A DNA stretch of 64,000 bases from Lepidodermella squamata (Eukaryota > Gastrotricha). Below the pieces are notes generated by a model. The model had not been told where the DNA came from, did not search any database, and saw only the letters and a list, made by a program, of their open reading frames with translations. The first letter of the stretch is position 1. Each line of letters starts with the position of its first letter. This document shows, one piece after another, positions 19,723-32,765 of the stretch. The position numbers were made by a program, and so were the translations under genes. Location: positions 2,604,001-2,668,000 of the forward strand of contig JBLDXI010000004.1 in assembly GCA_047495785.1 (NCBI GenBank). The letters are read 5' to 3'.

Positions 19723-22700
19723 CTAGTATTTCGGAGCACTCGTTCCATCTGTTTCTTTCATTTTCGTGTAATTCTGTTTCTTCGCGCTCCACAGAATCCA
19801 ACCATGCGTTATGACATAAGCTGCAAGGCCAAGTGTCAAAATCAAGGCACTGATCGTAGCGCTCGAGCCACGACTAGCCGCCCAGATGTGATTGCCAGTC
19901 GCTGATCCAAGAACAACCCCATTCGAAATGGCAACAGAAAACAGCCCAGATACAACAAGAACCACAATCGCCATAGTCATGTACCGCTTTTTCAACCCAA
20001 CCTGATGAACATTTCCGGATTTGTCTTCGTAAATTTCCTCCGACGACATTGCAACCATTGAATTGATGAATTCGTGGTAGATTTCGTTAAAAGCAATGCC
20101 TTCTTTGTAGCAAATGATTGTTGTGGAGACGATGATAGAGCCTAGGCCGATGATTAGACTCAAAATCGCTGCGACACGAAGTTTTGCGACAAAATCAGCT
20201 CGATTCTTCCTCATTTGCTCGTCCTCAGCTAGTTTCGCATTTTCCCTCATCATCATGTCCAGAATAGTGTCCTGAGGGCGGGGCATAGCGGACATTGCGA
20301 GTTCCTCATCAGGTTTCACGAATTTTTGCGCGATTTTGTGGACGTAGTTGAAGTTATTAGCCGGGCCATGGGTGAAGTCAATAGGCCGCCTGTTGTAGTC
20401 CGCCTGGCGGGGCATAATTGGCAGCGGGAAGTCGAGTTGGTTGTCGAACATCGAATCTCGGGATGAGAAGACGGTCTCATCGTCGTGGTAAATTGCAGGG
20501 CCGGGTATGATTGTTGGGTAGGGTACGAAGACTGGTGGAATCACGGGACGGTATGTCGCTGGTTGGGTCTGATAAACCGGAACGACGGGTGGATAGTCGG
20601 TAGGTATGACGCCAGATCCTTTGGTCCACCAAGGTCGGCGAGTGTATAGCCCGGCATTCGTGAAGAATCCTTCACCCCTGTTTAAAAAAAACACGTTTTA
20701 AAAATGTGAAATCTTAATATTATACCAAAAAAACACATTTTAAACTAATTTACTGAATTCAAATTCAATTTTTCTTCTTAATTTCATATAAATTCGTGGG
20801 TTTTAAGCAATTTTTAAGGACAATTTTCTTGTATTCAGCATTCATCCAAGGTTTCACGTTGTTTAGGAACCTAATTTTCTCGTAAAAATTCTATCAGTTA
20901 GTTTAAATTTTTGCGTTTTTGTGAGCCCATTTTCGAGAGGTATACGCACAAAATCTCGGAAAAGCCAGGGAGGACCTAGTTCGAGGAACCTAGTCCTAAT
21001 TGGTTAACCAGAAAACTTACGATAAAGGTTTCAGATTTTGCGGCAACTTCACGCCAGGGACCAAAGGTGGCCAAATAGGGTTAGTCGATCTAATCCCAGC
21101 GAAAACAATAGGCAACGTGACATATTCCCGCTTGGTCGTAGTCTCCACGCTGCCAGTTGCCCAAGTCGGTGGGGTCCAAGTCCAAGGCCACCATTTCGGC
21201 GTTGTAGTCCGCGACCTCGACGGGGTCGATCTTCTCGTCGTCCTCGGAATTATCGAAAATGTCGTCCCATCACTCGGCCGAGATTGATTAGGGCATGGCG
21301 TTGTAGTAAGAGTATTGTTACCCAACACGGCTAACAAATTTTCCAAAAAGCCAGCCATCACGTAGTTCTGATCCACTGTCGAAGTGTCAAGAACCGAGGG
21401 CGTAGTTAGGGTATCACTCGGATAGGGCCTGTTGCTTCTCAAAAACTCGAGCCAGCGCGTCAGAAGATCACTTAATGGCCCTTGTGAAATAGCGTCAATT
21501 TGATCGGTGAAAATCGGTGCGATCGATGGGCTCATTGACTCGGCGAGAATGGGGGATGTTGATGGGATGGTTGTACTTGTAGTTGGCCGGGTGCTTGTCG
21601 AGGTGGTCAAGGCCGTAGTCGATGGGGTTGTTGTAGGAGTTTTCGTGGTTGAGGTTGTTGAAGCAGCTTTTCAAAAAAGCGATGTTAGGTTAGCCGTTTA
21701 ACCTAAACTAATTAGGAGTTAAATACCTCCAGTAGTTGTTGTAGCGGTCGATGCCGCGCTAGCCCTAGTGGTTGTAGTAGAGGTTGAAGCCACCGTAGTC
21801 TTCGTGGTACCTAGATTCAACAAATTTTTGAATACAAAAAGTCGGGATGGACGTCCCAAACTCAATTGCATAGCTCTAACGCCCAATTTGAGGCTAATTC
21901 TGATGCAGAACTGAGAGAAAATTATAGACTAAAATAGAACTTACTAGGAGATGCTGTGGTGGAAGAGGTGGCCACCGATGAAGAAGTCGAAGTTTCTAAA
22001 GATTATAATTATTCGGAGTGAAAATCCCCATGACAATCTTACTGGGAGTTGTAGAGGTGGTTGTGGTAGTCGATGTTCCCAGGCTGGTCGTAGTAGTCGA
22101 ACTTGTTGATGACGCCGTGGAACCTTATTAAATTTCATAACGGCGATGAATTTCGCACTTTTGTGTATGTAGTTATACCTTTAGTGGTCGTTGTAGTTGG
22201 TGGTTGAGTTGTGGTTGTTGTTGACGGATTGGCTGAGGTTGTCGAAGTCTCTGTAAATTGAACATTAAATTAGCTAACAGCTTCCGCGCTAATAAATCCC
22301 ATAAAATGTTAAAATGTTATGTTTTTGGATTGGACCCAGAGTTTCAAATCTACAATTGCAAACCATTCTGGCAAAGAACGTAGATTGCAGCTTCGGTCAA
22401 GCACCAAAACGTCCAGTTCATCTTCGATTTTCGAATTTAGGTAAGAGAGTAATGCACTTAATTTGGCCTTGACTTTTCATTAACTTTAGCTAGGACCCTA
22501 TTCCCGTTACTAGGCTCACGTATGGTCGTAGCAGTAGGAGTAGTAGTTAAAGAGGTTGAGGTACTTCCGGCTCTAGACGTAGTCAAGGAAGTACTCGGGG
22601 TAGTAACAGTAGTAGTAGTAGTGACTGCCGTAGACGTGACACTTGACGACGTTTCGGTGACTGGGCTACTAGTGGTAGCGGGGGTCGGTGACGATGTGAT

Positions 22701-25321
22701 GGTGCTAGACACCGTGGTCGTCGTTGATGGTTGGCTAGTAGTGCCTAGTCATGCACAACAATTTTACGAAACATTTATTATAACAAACACATAATTAGGC
22801 AGTGAACAATCAAAAGCTTTCAAATGCAAGCCGGGGCTTCAAATCTGCAGTTCGGTAGTGCGTTTGATCTTTTGCGGGTTCTAAACTTTAAGCTGATCGG
22901 ACAATTTAGCAATGCATTCTCATTAAGAGCCGGCAAAAGATCCTGATTTTCTGGTAATTCTCGACACTTTCCCGGTTTCGTCGGAACATAGCACTAATGT
23001 AGTTATTCCACAGATCGAAATGAGGATTCGAGCTAAAACGGGATATCGAAAGTTACCGGGAACATGGGATTTTTGCCGATTCCAAGGCTTAAAGAGTTTT
23101 CGCCTTTCGAATCTCGAAATGCCACCAGTCTAAGGTTACGCAGCGGCAGCATCTTAGTGCGAACAACAGCTAATATTTATGAATCATCGCATCATTTTTT
23201 GCATGGCGATGATTCATAATTTGTGCAAGAAGATCACACCAAGATAGCCAATCTCATTTACGATGTATCTCAACAGAATTGGCTAAAGCTAGTGCAACTC
23301 GAACTAACAACGCTACAACTGCAATATATGGAAACCCGCGCGGCAAAACCTTCAGGGCTCACTTTTAGTTGTCGAAGGTGAAGTAGTAGTTGTAGTGGTA
23401 GCCGTAGGTGAAACACTTGACGTTTCAGTGACTGGGCTAGTAGTGGTCGAAGGGGTCGTAGACGATGTGATGGTGCTAGACACCGTGGTCGTCGTTGATG
23501 CTTGGCTAGTAGTGCCTAGTCATGCACAACAATATTTTGTATAACAACAGTGAATAAGCATACAATTATTCAACACAGTGAACATTCAAAGCTTTCGAAA
23601 GTTAACTGGAGCTTCAACTTTGCGGTGCGCTAGTGCAACAATTGCTCTCAAAAGTTACAGATTTTTCACTTTAGTTACAGATAGTTACAAAGTTACAGAT
23701 AGTTCGGCTTGTCCAAAAATTAGGGCGCCTTGTAAGCGAAATAACACAGGGCGTTTTCTTTATAATACCTACTCTTCTAAAAATGGCTTTGCTACTCTTT
23801 GCATCCATTTTGTAGCTATTTTTGGCTCACCCAGAGTATTATTACGCGAACGCCCAGTAGGTTATTCTTGCGAATCTTGGAAGTTGAACTCAAAATGCCT
23901 CTAATAGGTGCTACCCAGCAAAACGTGGCAAACGCCTGCAAACCAACTGGAACTGAACACGCTACTGCTGCTATGACAAATTCAAACGCCCAGAATCGCG
24001 CAGCAAAACTTATCGGGCTCACTTTTAGTTGTCGAAGGGGAAGTTGTGGTAGTTGTGGTAGATGAGACACTGGATGAAGTCGATGCGGTGACGGGTTTAG
24101 TGGTCGTTGTTGCGGGGTTCGAAGACGATGAGATTGTAGTCGTTGGTGAGTTGGTACTTTGGGTTGTAGTGCCTAATCAATGAGCGTGAACATGCGTAAG
24201 ACATACAGACTCAGCAATTTAGTGAAATAACCGAAAAAAGCAAGACCGGAAAAATCGTGCGCAGCTAAATAAGAGTTACTTCTTTTGAGAAGAGTGACGA
24301 GAAAATGTGAAAGTCATTCACTTTTAAATTAACTTTAAAAGGTTAAGTTGAGTGGGCTAGGTATTCTTTCTGAAGTCGAAATGTTTCCATTGTGTTCTAT
24401 GGCCTGTTTTATGAGCTTCTATCCCACATTTTACAGTGACTGATAGTAATAATGAGCTTTCGAAGTCTAACTAGTACTTGAGAAAAGAAGGCACTTCACT
24501 TTCAGTTTTCTCAATGGTAACGGGTAACCGAAAATTAGCAACTGTTGGTGCGAAAGATCAAGGGTGCGTTAAATCAACCGATAAGGTATCAGTTTGCTAA
24601 TTTTCGAACCCAACATTTTTGAAGTTCAATTTTACAAAACTGACTTGTACTCGGGGCCGTTGTAGTAGTTGTAGTGCTCGAGGCAGATGTTGAACTTGTT
24701 GGCTCAGGTGTAGTCGACCTCTGAGCATCTCCGGCAGTGTAAACCTCAATATAGGTCTGCAGGGTCGGGCTCATACTCGACGAATAGCCGGCGTTACGAG
24801 CGATCCTAACAACTCCTTCAACCGGAGTCTGATAATACACCCAAAACTTTCAGTCCAGTCCTCATAATGAAATTCCTTACTGTTAAGGTGGAGAGTTTCC
24901 ACAGCATCCCATCCGACATTTGGAAGGTCGCAGTTTTGACCGAAGTAACCTGTCCTAGCTCTTCGTTAACCGTAACCCGAATCGGCCAATATTCGTCCGA
25001 ATCTAACGGAACGGCTATATTCGGGTTTGTTCGGGTCATAATCTGAATCAGCACGCGCTCGGTTGTCGTAAAGTCGATTGGTAGCGTGAAACCCGGGCCG
25101 ACAGTCGATTGCCATTTGCGATAGATCAACTTCAAATTTGGCCATTCCGCTACACTTTCGTTGAGCAGCGACAGAGATTCCGTCGGGTTGTTGATGAATG
25201 TAAAATTGGTCGAGCGCCAAAGGGCTATATCATGCAAAATACCGGCCCCCATATCAATCGGAACCGCAGCTGGTTCAGCGGTAAGGAAAACCGTGGTTAA
25301 AATAAGCAAAATCGGTAACAT
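19723..25321 (-). CDS. Mucin-stalk three-TM membrane protein, paralogue 1 (1013 aa)
   Basis: Eleven exons in consistent phase: 25321-24881, 24828-24645, 24172-24023, 23515-23363, 22744-22520, 22250-22179, 22123-22043, 21995-21945, 21810-21727, 21666-21021, 20677-19723. The order is signal peptide (MLPILLILTTVFLTA), an ectodomain of about 130 residues, a TYIEVYTAG motif in exon 2, a Ser/Thr-rich mucin-like stalk spread over eight phase-1 exons, an LLTRWLEFLRSN motif, a Trp-rich motif (WWPWTWTPPTWATG), a Pro/Tyr-rich linker, and three hydrophobic helices near the C-terminus (LSLIIGLGSIIVSTTIICY; MAIVVLVVSGLFSVAIS; ALILTLGLAAYVIT). Start chosen at the first ATG with a signal peptide. Poly-A signal at 19556-19561. 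I do not recognise the family. A cell-surface or cuticle mucin is an inference from composition. Confidence 0.8.
22520..24172 (-). repeat. Duplicated mucin exons with their introns
   Basis: Three neighbouring exons (24172-24023, 23515-23363, 22744-22520) begin with the same GCACTAC after TAG, and the first two end ACTAAAA before GTGAGCC. Exons 4 and 5 share most of their length (for example CGACGACCACGGTGTCTAGC), and the flanking introns are also similar (GTGCATGACTAG). Each is a symmetrical phase 1-1 exon, so unequal crossing-over can add or remove stalk units without breaking the frame. Confidence 0.8.
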
Positions 25322-25702
25322 TTTCACTGTAAATAAACCTAATTCTCAGTGTATTTTTTCAATATTTATCGAAAAACTGGCCACGGCGCTATGAGGCGGA
25401 AATGCCTGCGCGTCCTTGACAACCGGCAAGACGAATGACCGTTCAGCAGCCGCGCAGTTGCTCTAATGACTAACTGTAACTGCTGAGAGAGCCGTCGCCA
25501 TTGCATCGTATGCGCGCACTTGGCAACACGCGCGCGCGTGCCTAGCAACGCGTTGCCATGGATGCACACTAAGCCTCATAAAAATCACGCAATTTGGCAC
25601 CGTCATAAATCGACTCAGTGCGGTGCCGGCGAAAAAAACTAGCTGGTCGTCAAAAAGCTTTTTCCGGGTCACATTTTATTGGGTGCAATTAACAAATCGA
25701 AG
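25322..25702. other. Spacer and promoter region of paralogue 1
   Basis: About 380 bp between the two three-TM genes. It holds the poly-A signal of paralogue 2 (TTTATT at 25675-25680, AATAAA on the - strand) and presumably the promoter of paralogue 1; no TATA box is evident. A GC-rich stretch with CGCGCGCG lies near 25530. Confidence 0.5.
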
Positions 25703-28700
25703 TTAATTAGTAAAATCCTTCGGTTTCTCTGATTCCTTTCGATTTTTGACGAGGATCCAGATTAAAGTCGTTCCGTAACTGCAAACTCCGATCGCTAGAG
25801 TCAAGGCGCTTATTATCCCAGCCGACTGTTTCGAGCTCTTCCAAATTGGTCGACCCATAGTTGCCAAAATAGTAACTGTCATTGAGAAGGTCACTGCGAA
25901 TATAGCTCCACAAGCCACTAGGGTGACTACAACTTGAAAAACCGCCAGTTTCGGCTTAGTTTCATGGACATTTCCACTTTCAATTTCGGCTGAATTTTCG
26001 AATCGGCAGAGGTTCGAACATATCAGGCTGATTTCAGCCGCTGCCTGGCGAAGCGTAACGCCTAGCGCGTGTTTGATTGCTATTAAGGTGGTTGTAACGG
26101 AAATCAATCCAAGCGCGAAAATTGAGAAAGCTGCGATTCGTAGTTTTGAAATGAAATTTTTCCGATTGATTTTCGAATTGCGATTTCCGATAACCAATAT
26201 CAGAGATGAATTTGTGCCATTCCTGAATATCAAAATTAATTAAGAAAAAAGTATGATTTTTTTTTTAAATTACTCTTCATCGGGGTAGTAATCGCTTGAG
26301 GTAAAAGGTTCGTCGAATTCCGACTCGATGACTGAGAAAATTCGACGTTGATTCCGAGAAACTGATCTCGCGTTGGGCTGTTGTTGTAGTATCGATTGGA
26401 TCACGAATTGGGGGTCGAGTTCCGGTTGGATTTTCAACCCAACGCCCTTGCGTGGGACCAAATTGGCTGTATCGATAGGTTGGTCGTAGTAAGCCATCAT
26501 GGGTCTGTTTTGGTCTGGCTTTCGCGTCCATTGAGGTCGATGCGTCAAAAATCGCTTATTGTCAACTTTAATCCCCTCACCTCTTCAGAAAATAAAACAA
26601 AAAACTGAAATTAGTAATTTATTACGTAATTTAACTTGAATTTCAGGATTAAAAATTTCAGAATTTTGAATAAAAATTTTGAATTTTTGAATTTTTTTAA
26701 ATTTTAAATTTAAATATTTACAAATTTTTTTTATTAACATTTTAAAATTAAAATTAAAAATTAAAAATCGAAATATTCGAAAATGAAAATATGTTTTCTT
26801 ACACTTTTGGCTGTAGATCTGACGGAATTCGAATAGCTGGAATGAAAGGGTTCAACAGAGCGTTGAGTTCGCCTTTTTTGCCTCTTTGACCTTCCATGAA
26901 GACGATGGGAATAGTAGCTAGGACATATCGGGGCGAGGGTGTTTCATTTCCCCCGGTCGCCCAGGTCGGGGTATGCCACGTCCAAGGCCACCATCGTTGC
27001 GTTGAAGTTACATACGGGCGATTACTTCGAGTTGGCTGAGGTTTGTTGTTAGATCCAACGCCAGGAATCCTTTCTCTGTTAAAAAAGTTCGATTTTTTTT
27101 AAAAGTTGGATAATCATAGACAAAATGTTGAACCTATTTAGACTTTCTTGACTTGATTGAAAAAGAGACAATTTGTGATACAATTTCAAGATAATTTATT
27201 TGGATTTGTTTTAACTAAACTGAAAAAAATTCCAAGCGGAACCCCAATGGAACCTTACATGTATGGTTCCAGCACCATATAACCAAATGTTGGTTACTCA
27301 AACTTCACGTCTTCAACTGTTGAAGCTTTTGAGCCGATTCCAAGAATCGGTACTACAACGTGTCCCATTATAAGTAATGCAAGCAATGAAAATACACGGA
27401 AAAGGGTTCAGGACCTCTAAATGAGAGATTAAGTCACATCTCATGGCCAGAAAAATTTTAGAAAAACTTGAAAAATCAAGAGAATAGTAATTAAGTAAGT
27501 CACTTGTTTATGGGATTAAAAAATTCCGGAGAAATTTGGCTTAACCGGGTAAAATACCGAAAATTACCGAACCAGCTAACATCGGGGTTTTCCGGGTTTT
27601 TTTTCGGAAATTTATATATTTCTTCGGTTAACTCGCAGATAAAAGATGGAATAATCTCTCGGTATTAGGTTTAATTTAATAGAATTAGTTCAATTTCCTA
27701 TTACTAAAAGTTGGGACACGCTGTCGAAATCAGGGATTTTTCAGAAATCTGCAAGTATTTAAAGGCAGAATCGGAATTTTTTTCAAACTGGCTGATGGCT
27801 TGAGGTAGCTGAAATAAATGTAAAAAAAAATTAAAAATTATATAAAAATACAAAAAAATCCGAAATTGAAATATGTTTGCTAATAATATTGGGGTCCGCC
27901 TGCTAACCAAACCAATTTATTAATTTCCAATATTGCAATTCAAAATCACTCGATCTTTGGACATTTGAATTCCCATAATAGGCTAATTCCTGATTTTTAC
28001 AAAAGCTTTTTATTCCAAACCATCAGTCCCCTGAGCCCATGAAAATGCAAAAATCGAATTTAAAATTTAAAATGAGTAAATTTCAAAATTCACATTATTA
28101 AAATGTTTGAAGCCTTACAATTTTGATAAAACTGATTTTCAAAGAATTTGAAATTTTTTAAATGATAGAAAACCCTAATAAGAGAAATTTCCAACATGAA
28201 TTAAATGTTCTCGAAAATTTTAAAAATGATTTTGCTCACTCATCAAGGCTGTTCAACATCGCCGTCCCAGTCAGAAGTTTTTCCAACAAATTCGCCGTAG
28301 TCAGATTAGCAGCCGTCGATCGCATCGCTGTCACAGTCGTGCGAGGCGTAGTTAATCGCCTCACCGCCGTTGTTTGAACCGCCACGCCAGCAGTCGTCTG
28401 ATTATTCTTCAAATACTCCAACCACCTCGCAAACAAATCCCCTAACAAATCCTTCGGAATAGCCTCAGGTGTAACAGTCGTCGACCTAACCAACTGACCA
28501 GTAGTCATAATAGTAGTAGTAGTTGAAGTAGTAGTCGTACTAGGCGTTGTACTAGGTGTAGTCACCCTGGTAGTTGCAGGCGTGGTCGAAGTAGTAGTCG
28601 CAATAGTTTTCGTTGTAGTTCTAGGCCGAAAAACCAGCGGCGAAATTTTCGAGGTCAAAGTCGATGTTGGCTCTTCCGTTGTAGTTCGAATTATTCGAAT

Positions 28701-31168
28701 AATTGCCGGCGGTTCCAGGTTCGGTTCCGAAACCACAGGTGCCACCGCTTCCTCGGCCATAGGTTCAGTTTGGCTGATGAAAAACGGCTCCTCGGTTGTT
28801 GTCTCCAGGCGACGATAGGGTGGCCAGAATTGGCTCCTAGGCTCGGGCCGTAATTCCGGCCAAGACATGGTATAGGCTGGTACCACGGTGATACTACTGA
28901 ATCTATCCTCAGTCGTTGTCGTTGGTTCGGTTGTAGTCGGAGTTGTAGTCGGAATTTCTGTTGTGGCTGTGGTTGTTTTTAAGGAAGAACTGGTTGTCGT
29001 AGTCGGTTTTCGAGTGGTAGTAGTAGTAGTAGTAGTACTTGTAGTACTAGGGCTCGTTGTAGTAGTCGTAGTACTAGTTGCTGTTAAGGTGGTTCTTGGG
29101 GTAGTTGTTGTTGTTCGAGCTGTGGTTGAGGAATTTGAACCAGCGGTGTAGACTTCAATGTAAGTTTGTGAGACGTCGTTCAATGGAGCAGCGCTGTTTC
29201 GCCGGAATAAGATTTCACCGGAAATTGGAGTCTGTGAAGGCAACAAATATCAGAGGCTAAATTTCACGGATTTTGCAAATTTTTCTCCTTTAAAAAATAT
29301 CCTATGCTAAACTAGGTTACTAAAACTGTGGAATTCACGGAGAATTGATTAAAATATTATTCGCATCAATTTTCAAAAAATTAAAAATATTTGAAAATGT
29401 TTTAAAAATTTGAAAATTCATCAGTTAAAAATTAAAAATTAAAATTAAGAAAAATTCCAATAAAATTCAGTGTTCGATACCCATTTGATTTTTCGAAAAT
29501 TAAATATTACACAAAAATGAAGTAGCAGTAAGCACATGAGAATAGCCACATTTCTCTTGAATATTGCCTTTCGAACATCCAAGCCTTTGTTCGAACCGCC
29601 TTCGCTCTATTTCGCCCCATTTCACGTATTCTGATTAATGAGAGGTTAGCAGAGCCGGTATCGATTTCAAGTATCGATTACAAATAAATGATTTTTCACG
29701 AGATTGAGTTAAGTCTGGTGAGCGAAGTTTCGAGGTCAAAGTCGAAGCTGTGTCTTCTGCAGAAAAAATTAGGGAAATAATTGATTTTTTTCTTGGGGTC
29801 CTCCTGTCAGCGGAACCAAATTTACGGTGAGCGGAACCAAATTTGCTGTATCGGAACCAAATTGTAGACTTTTCTAGTGGCCTGAAATCGCTTTTCGAAA
29901 TTTTATTGCAGGTCAAGATTGGCCACAATAATTCTAGAAAAATCACCAGTGAATTCAGCGTCACCTTCTCAATAAGACAGAATGTTCAATTCAGAATTTA
30001 TGCTTAGCCTAAAATTCTTAGAAATATTCAAAAAATGACTCTTGGCATATTAAGAATTTGGTTCCGCTAAAAGATATTCCGTTTTTCTTAGGCAGCCGTT
30101 TATCTTAATGCAATGACCCGCAGGGGATGTCAGTATTTAGGCCAGATTGTAGAGACTATAGGAAATTTAGCGTTTTTTTTCAGGAATGGCTCCGGGAATA
30201 ATTGAAGTTTTATCGATGCTGTCATGAAACCAACAACCGATTTGGGTAAATTTCTATAGAATAAAACGAAGCGATGTGCATAAAGTCGTCAACATTATCG
30301 ATAGGTTTCGTTAAGTTTGAATTCTATTTCTCATTCTTTTAATATATATTTTTTCATCGTGGCTTTCGAGAAAAATATGTCGATTCCATCACAAATAAAT
30401 TATCGGGCGAACAAATAAAAATGTTGCATATTTTACCAGATAATTTTAGGAATTTTTTAGGAATTTTTCGAAGATCTTCTGATTTTGCAAAAGGGAAATT
30501 TATTTCAATTTTTCAAATTATTTCCGTTGCTATCGGACTTAGGCACTGGGTTAGGTAATGTTCGGCTTTTCCCCAAATTTTGATATGAAGTATGAAGTAA
30601 ATCGAATTATTTTCTGAATTTTTATATGAATCGAAAATATACTGCAAAATTCGAAAAACAAAACGAAAAAATAAAAATAATATAATAATACCTAATAATT
30701 GAATTGAATTCAATTTAATCTTACCGAAATGGCGTAAATTTTCCACAGCATATCGTCACTGATGCGGAAACTCGCCGTTTTGACCTGCGCAACTTGTTCC
30801 AGCTCGCTGGACACGCCGACTACAACTGGCCAGTAATCACGGCCCTGCATCTGCATAACCGCCGGGTCGACGCGGCTCAGCACCGCGATGAGGGCCTTTT
30901 TCGTCACGCTCGCATCAACAGGCAGGCCAACAGACAGCCGTTGGCTGGTCGAACTCTGCCACCGGTTGTAGATCGATTTAAGATTAACCCATTCGGATAG
31001 CGATTCATTGAGTAGGGCCAACATTTTGTAAGGGTTGTTGGTTAGCGAGAAATTTGTTGTTTGCCAAAGGCTAACATCGACCATTACCCCGCCGCCTGAG
31101 TCGAAGGATCCATTCGCAACGGCGAGGAAGGATAGAAAAATCGGAAAAATTGTTATCGGAATACCCAT
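25703..31168 (-). CDS. Mucin-stalk three-TM membrane protein, paralogue 2 (845 aa)
   Basis: Five exons in phase: 31168-30725, 29231-28240, 27075-26803, 26582-26274, 26222-25703. It repeats the paralogue-1 order: signal peptide (MGIPITIFPIFLSFLAVANG), ectodomain (shared LW-x-TTNF and MLWK segments), TYIEVYTAG, mucin stalk, LFARWLEYLKNN, WWPWTWHTPTWATG, GEGIK at the next exon start (GEGFF in paralogue 1), and three C-terminal membrane helices (AAFSIFALGLISVTTTLIAI; FQVVVTLVACGAIFAVTFSM; ISALTLAIGVCSYGTTLIWI). The stalk is one large exon here, against eight small ones in paralogue 1, and an extra intron separates it from the Trp motif. The first intron carries a family B MITE. Confidence 0.8.
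29810..30075. mobile_element. MITE family B copy in an intron
   Basis: Inverted relative of 12895-13175, in the first intron of the second three-TM gene. Ends contain GCGGAACCAAATTT and AATTTGGTTCCGC. Confidence 0.65.
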
Positions 31169-32190
31169 GCTTCTAAATAATGCTAAATAATCGAATAATA
31201 TTTTGAAAAAATCTGAAAATTATATAAAAATAATGGGAAAATCTACTGTTTATTAGGAAAATTCAAATTGAAAAATTCCATTTAAAAAATGTATAAAATT
31301 TCGTAACATTTTTTTAGAATTTTTTTAAGTTTTTTAAAATTAATAAAAATTTTTTTACAATTTTTCCAAATTATCAATAAATTTATTTGAAAAATTACAT
31401 TTATAAGGTAATATGCAGAATTTTGCACACATTTTATTGTTTTTTTCAAATCTACAAAAATACTTTAATGATTTATTTTGATCAAGTGGTCTCTTGATCA
31501 ACACGAAAATATATTTTGATGGCAAAAGTGTTCTGTTAGGTCTGCAAAATGGCTGAGCAGCTATTTTTCGGGCGTGAAATGCGCCTTCTTCCGGCTGTTT
31601 AGTATTTTTACAGGTGCCACACAATCGAACTGTTTTTGTTGCATTATGAATTGTGCCGGCGAGTATAGGTAATAATCGCAGCTCTTTTTTCGCCTCACAG
31701 CGCGAGCTCGCAATTGTGTGTGCGCGTGCGCGCGTTATTTCCGCTGTTTTTCAGGTTATCGCCGTTTATTTTGATGATGCCAAGTTTAAATTGTTTCGCC
31801 GCATATTGCGGTTGCGAAACTGAAACAAACTGCGGACGTAAAATTCGACGCTGATATTAGCTCAAAAAACCTCAGCTCGAAATTCCTGAGGGAGATTGCT
31901 TTCTCGACAAAATTGAAACTCGAAGTGAGGGATTATTCATCGCAATCAAGGAGAGAACAAAAAAAACCACATTTTATACAAAATTTACATGTATATAATA
32001 GCAGCTTTATTTAGATCGTGTCTTTTTCTCAAGAAGTTGATTAGGTTAGCATGACAAAGTTGACAATGACTGCAAACATCAAACTGAAGAGGTATAACTT
32101 CTCGTTGAACGGAAATTCTATTAGTTAACTCTTAAATAAACACAAGCCACAATAATGTAGCATCGAATTTGTCAATATTTCTGAGATCCT
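31169..32190. other. Intergenic, no recognised gene
   Basis: Very AT-rich upstream region of the three-TM gene to about 31450, then mixed sequence with a GTGTGCGCGTGCGCGCG run near 31720. No supportable gene. Confidence 0.5.
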
Positions 32191-32765
32191 TCAAAGACGC
32201 TCGCAGAGGGCGGCTCTCGATCGAGAGCAGTCATTCAATTGGAGCCCAAATACGCTTACTGTCATACCTGGATTACGAAAAGAAGGATCAACTAGAAATG
32301 TAGGCAACATTATGCGAACTCACATTGCCACTTGTCATCAGTGGCGGCTCCAATGCCGAGTTGCGTGGCGTTGACCGGTCCGCCTGATTCGAGCCAAGAG
32401 TAAGTGACTGGGTTCGTTAGCCGCGCGCCGACGAACAGTGTATCGTCTCCGGCGAGCGTTTTAGCGGCATCGAACATGTCCTGATCCTTGAGTATTGCCA
32501 GCGATTTCGAAAAGCTCTGACAACCGTTCTCCGCATCAGTGCGCCCGCCTTTCACCGCCGTAGTGCGTTGAAAGCTCGCAGGTGTCTGGAAATATCGGAA
32601 TCAAGAGCTTTCAAAGAATGTTGCATTCAGCTTACATCACCGCAAAGGCCGTATCGAAAAGGAAACGGACAACCTATATCCAAGATGCCCCATTTTGAAA
32701 TGCCAACACCTGAGCGAAAATGGTAAAGCAATTACTTTGAAACATTCAAATACGCTCTACGTTCG

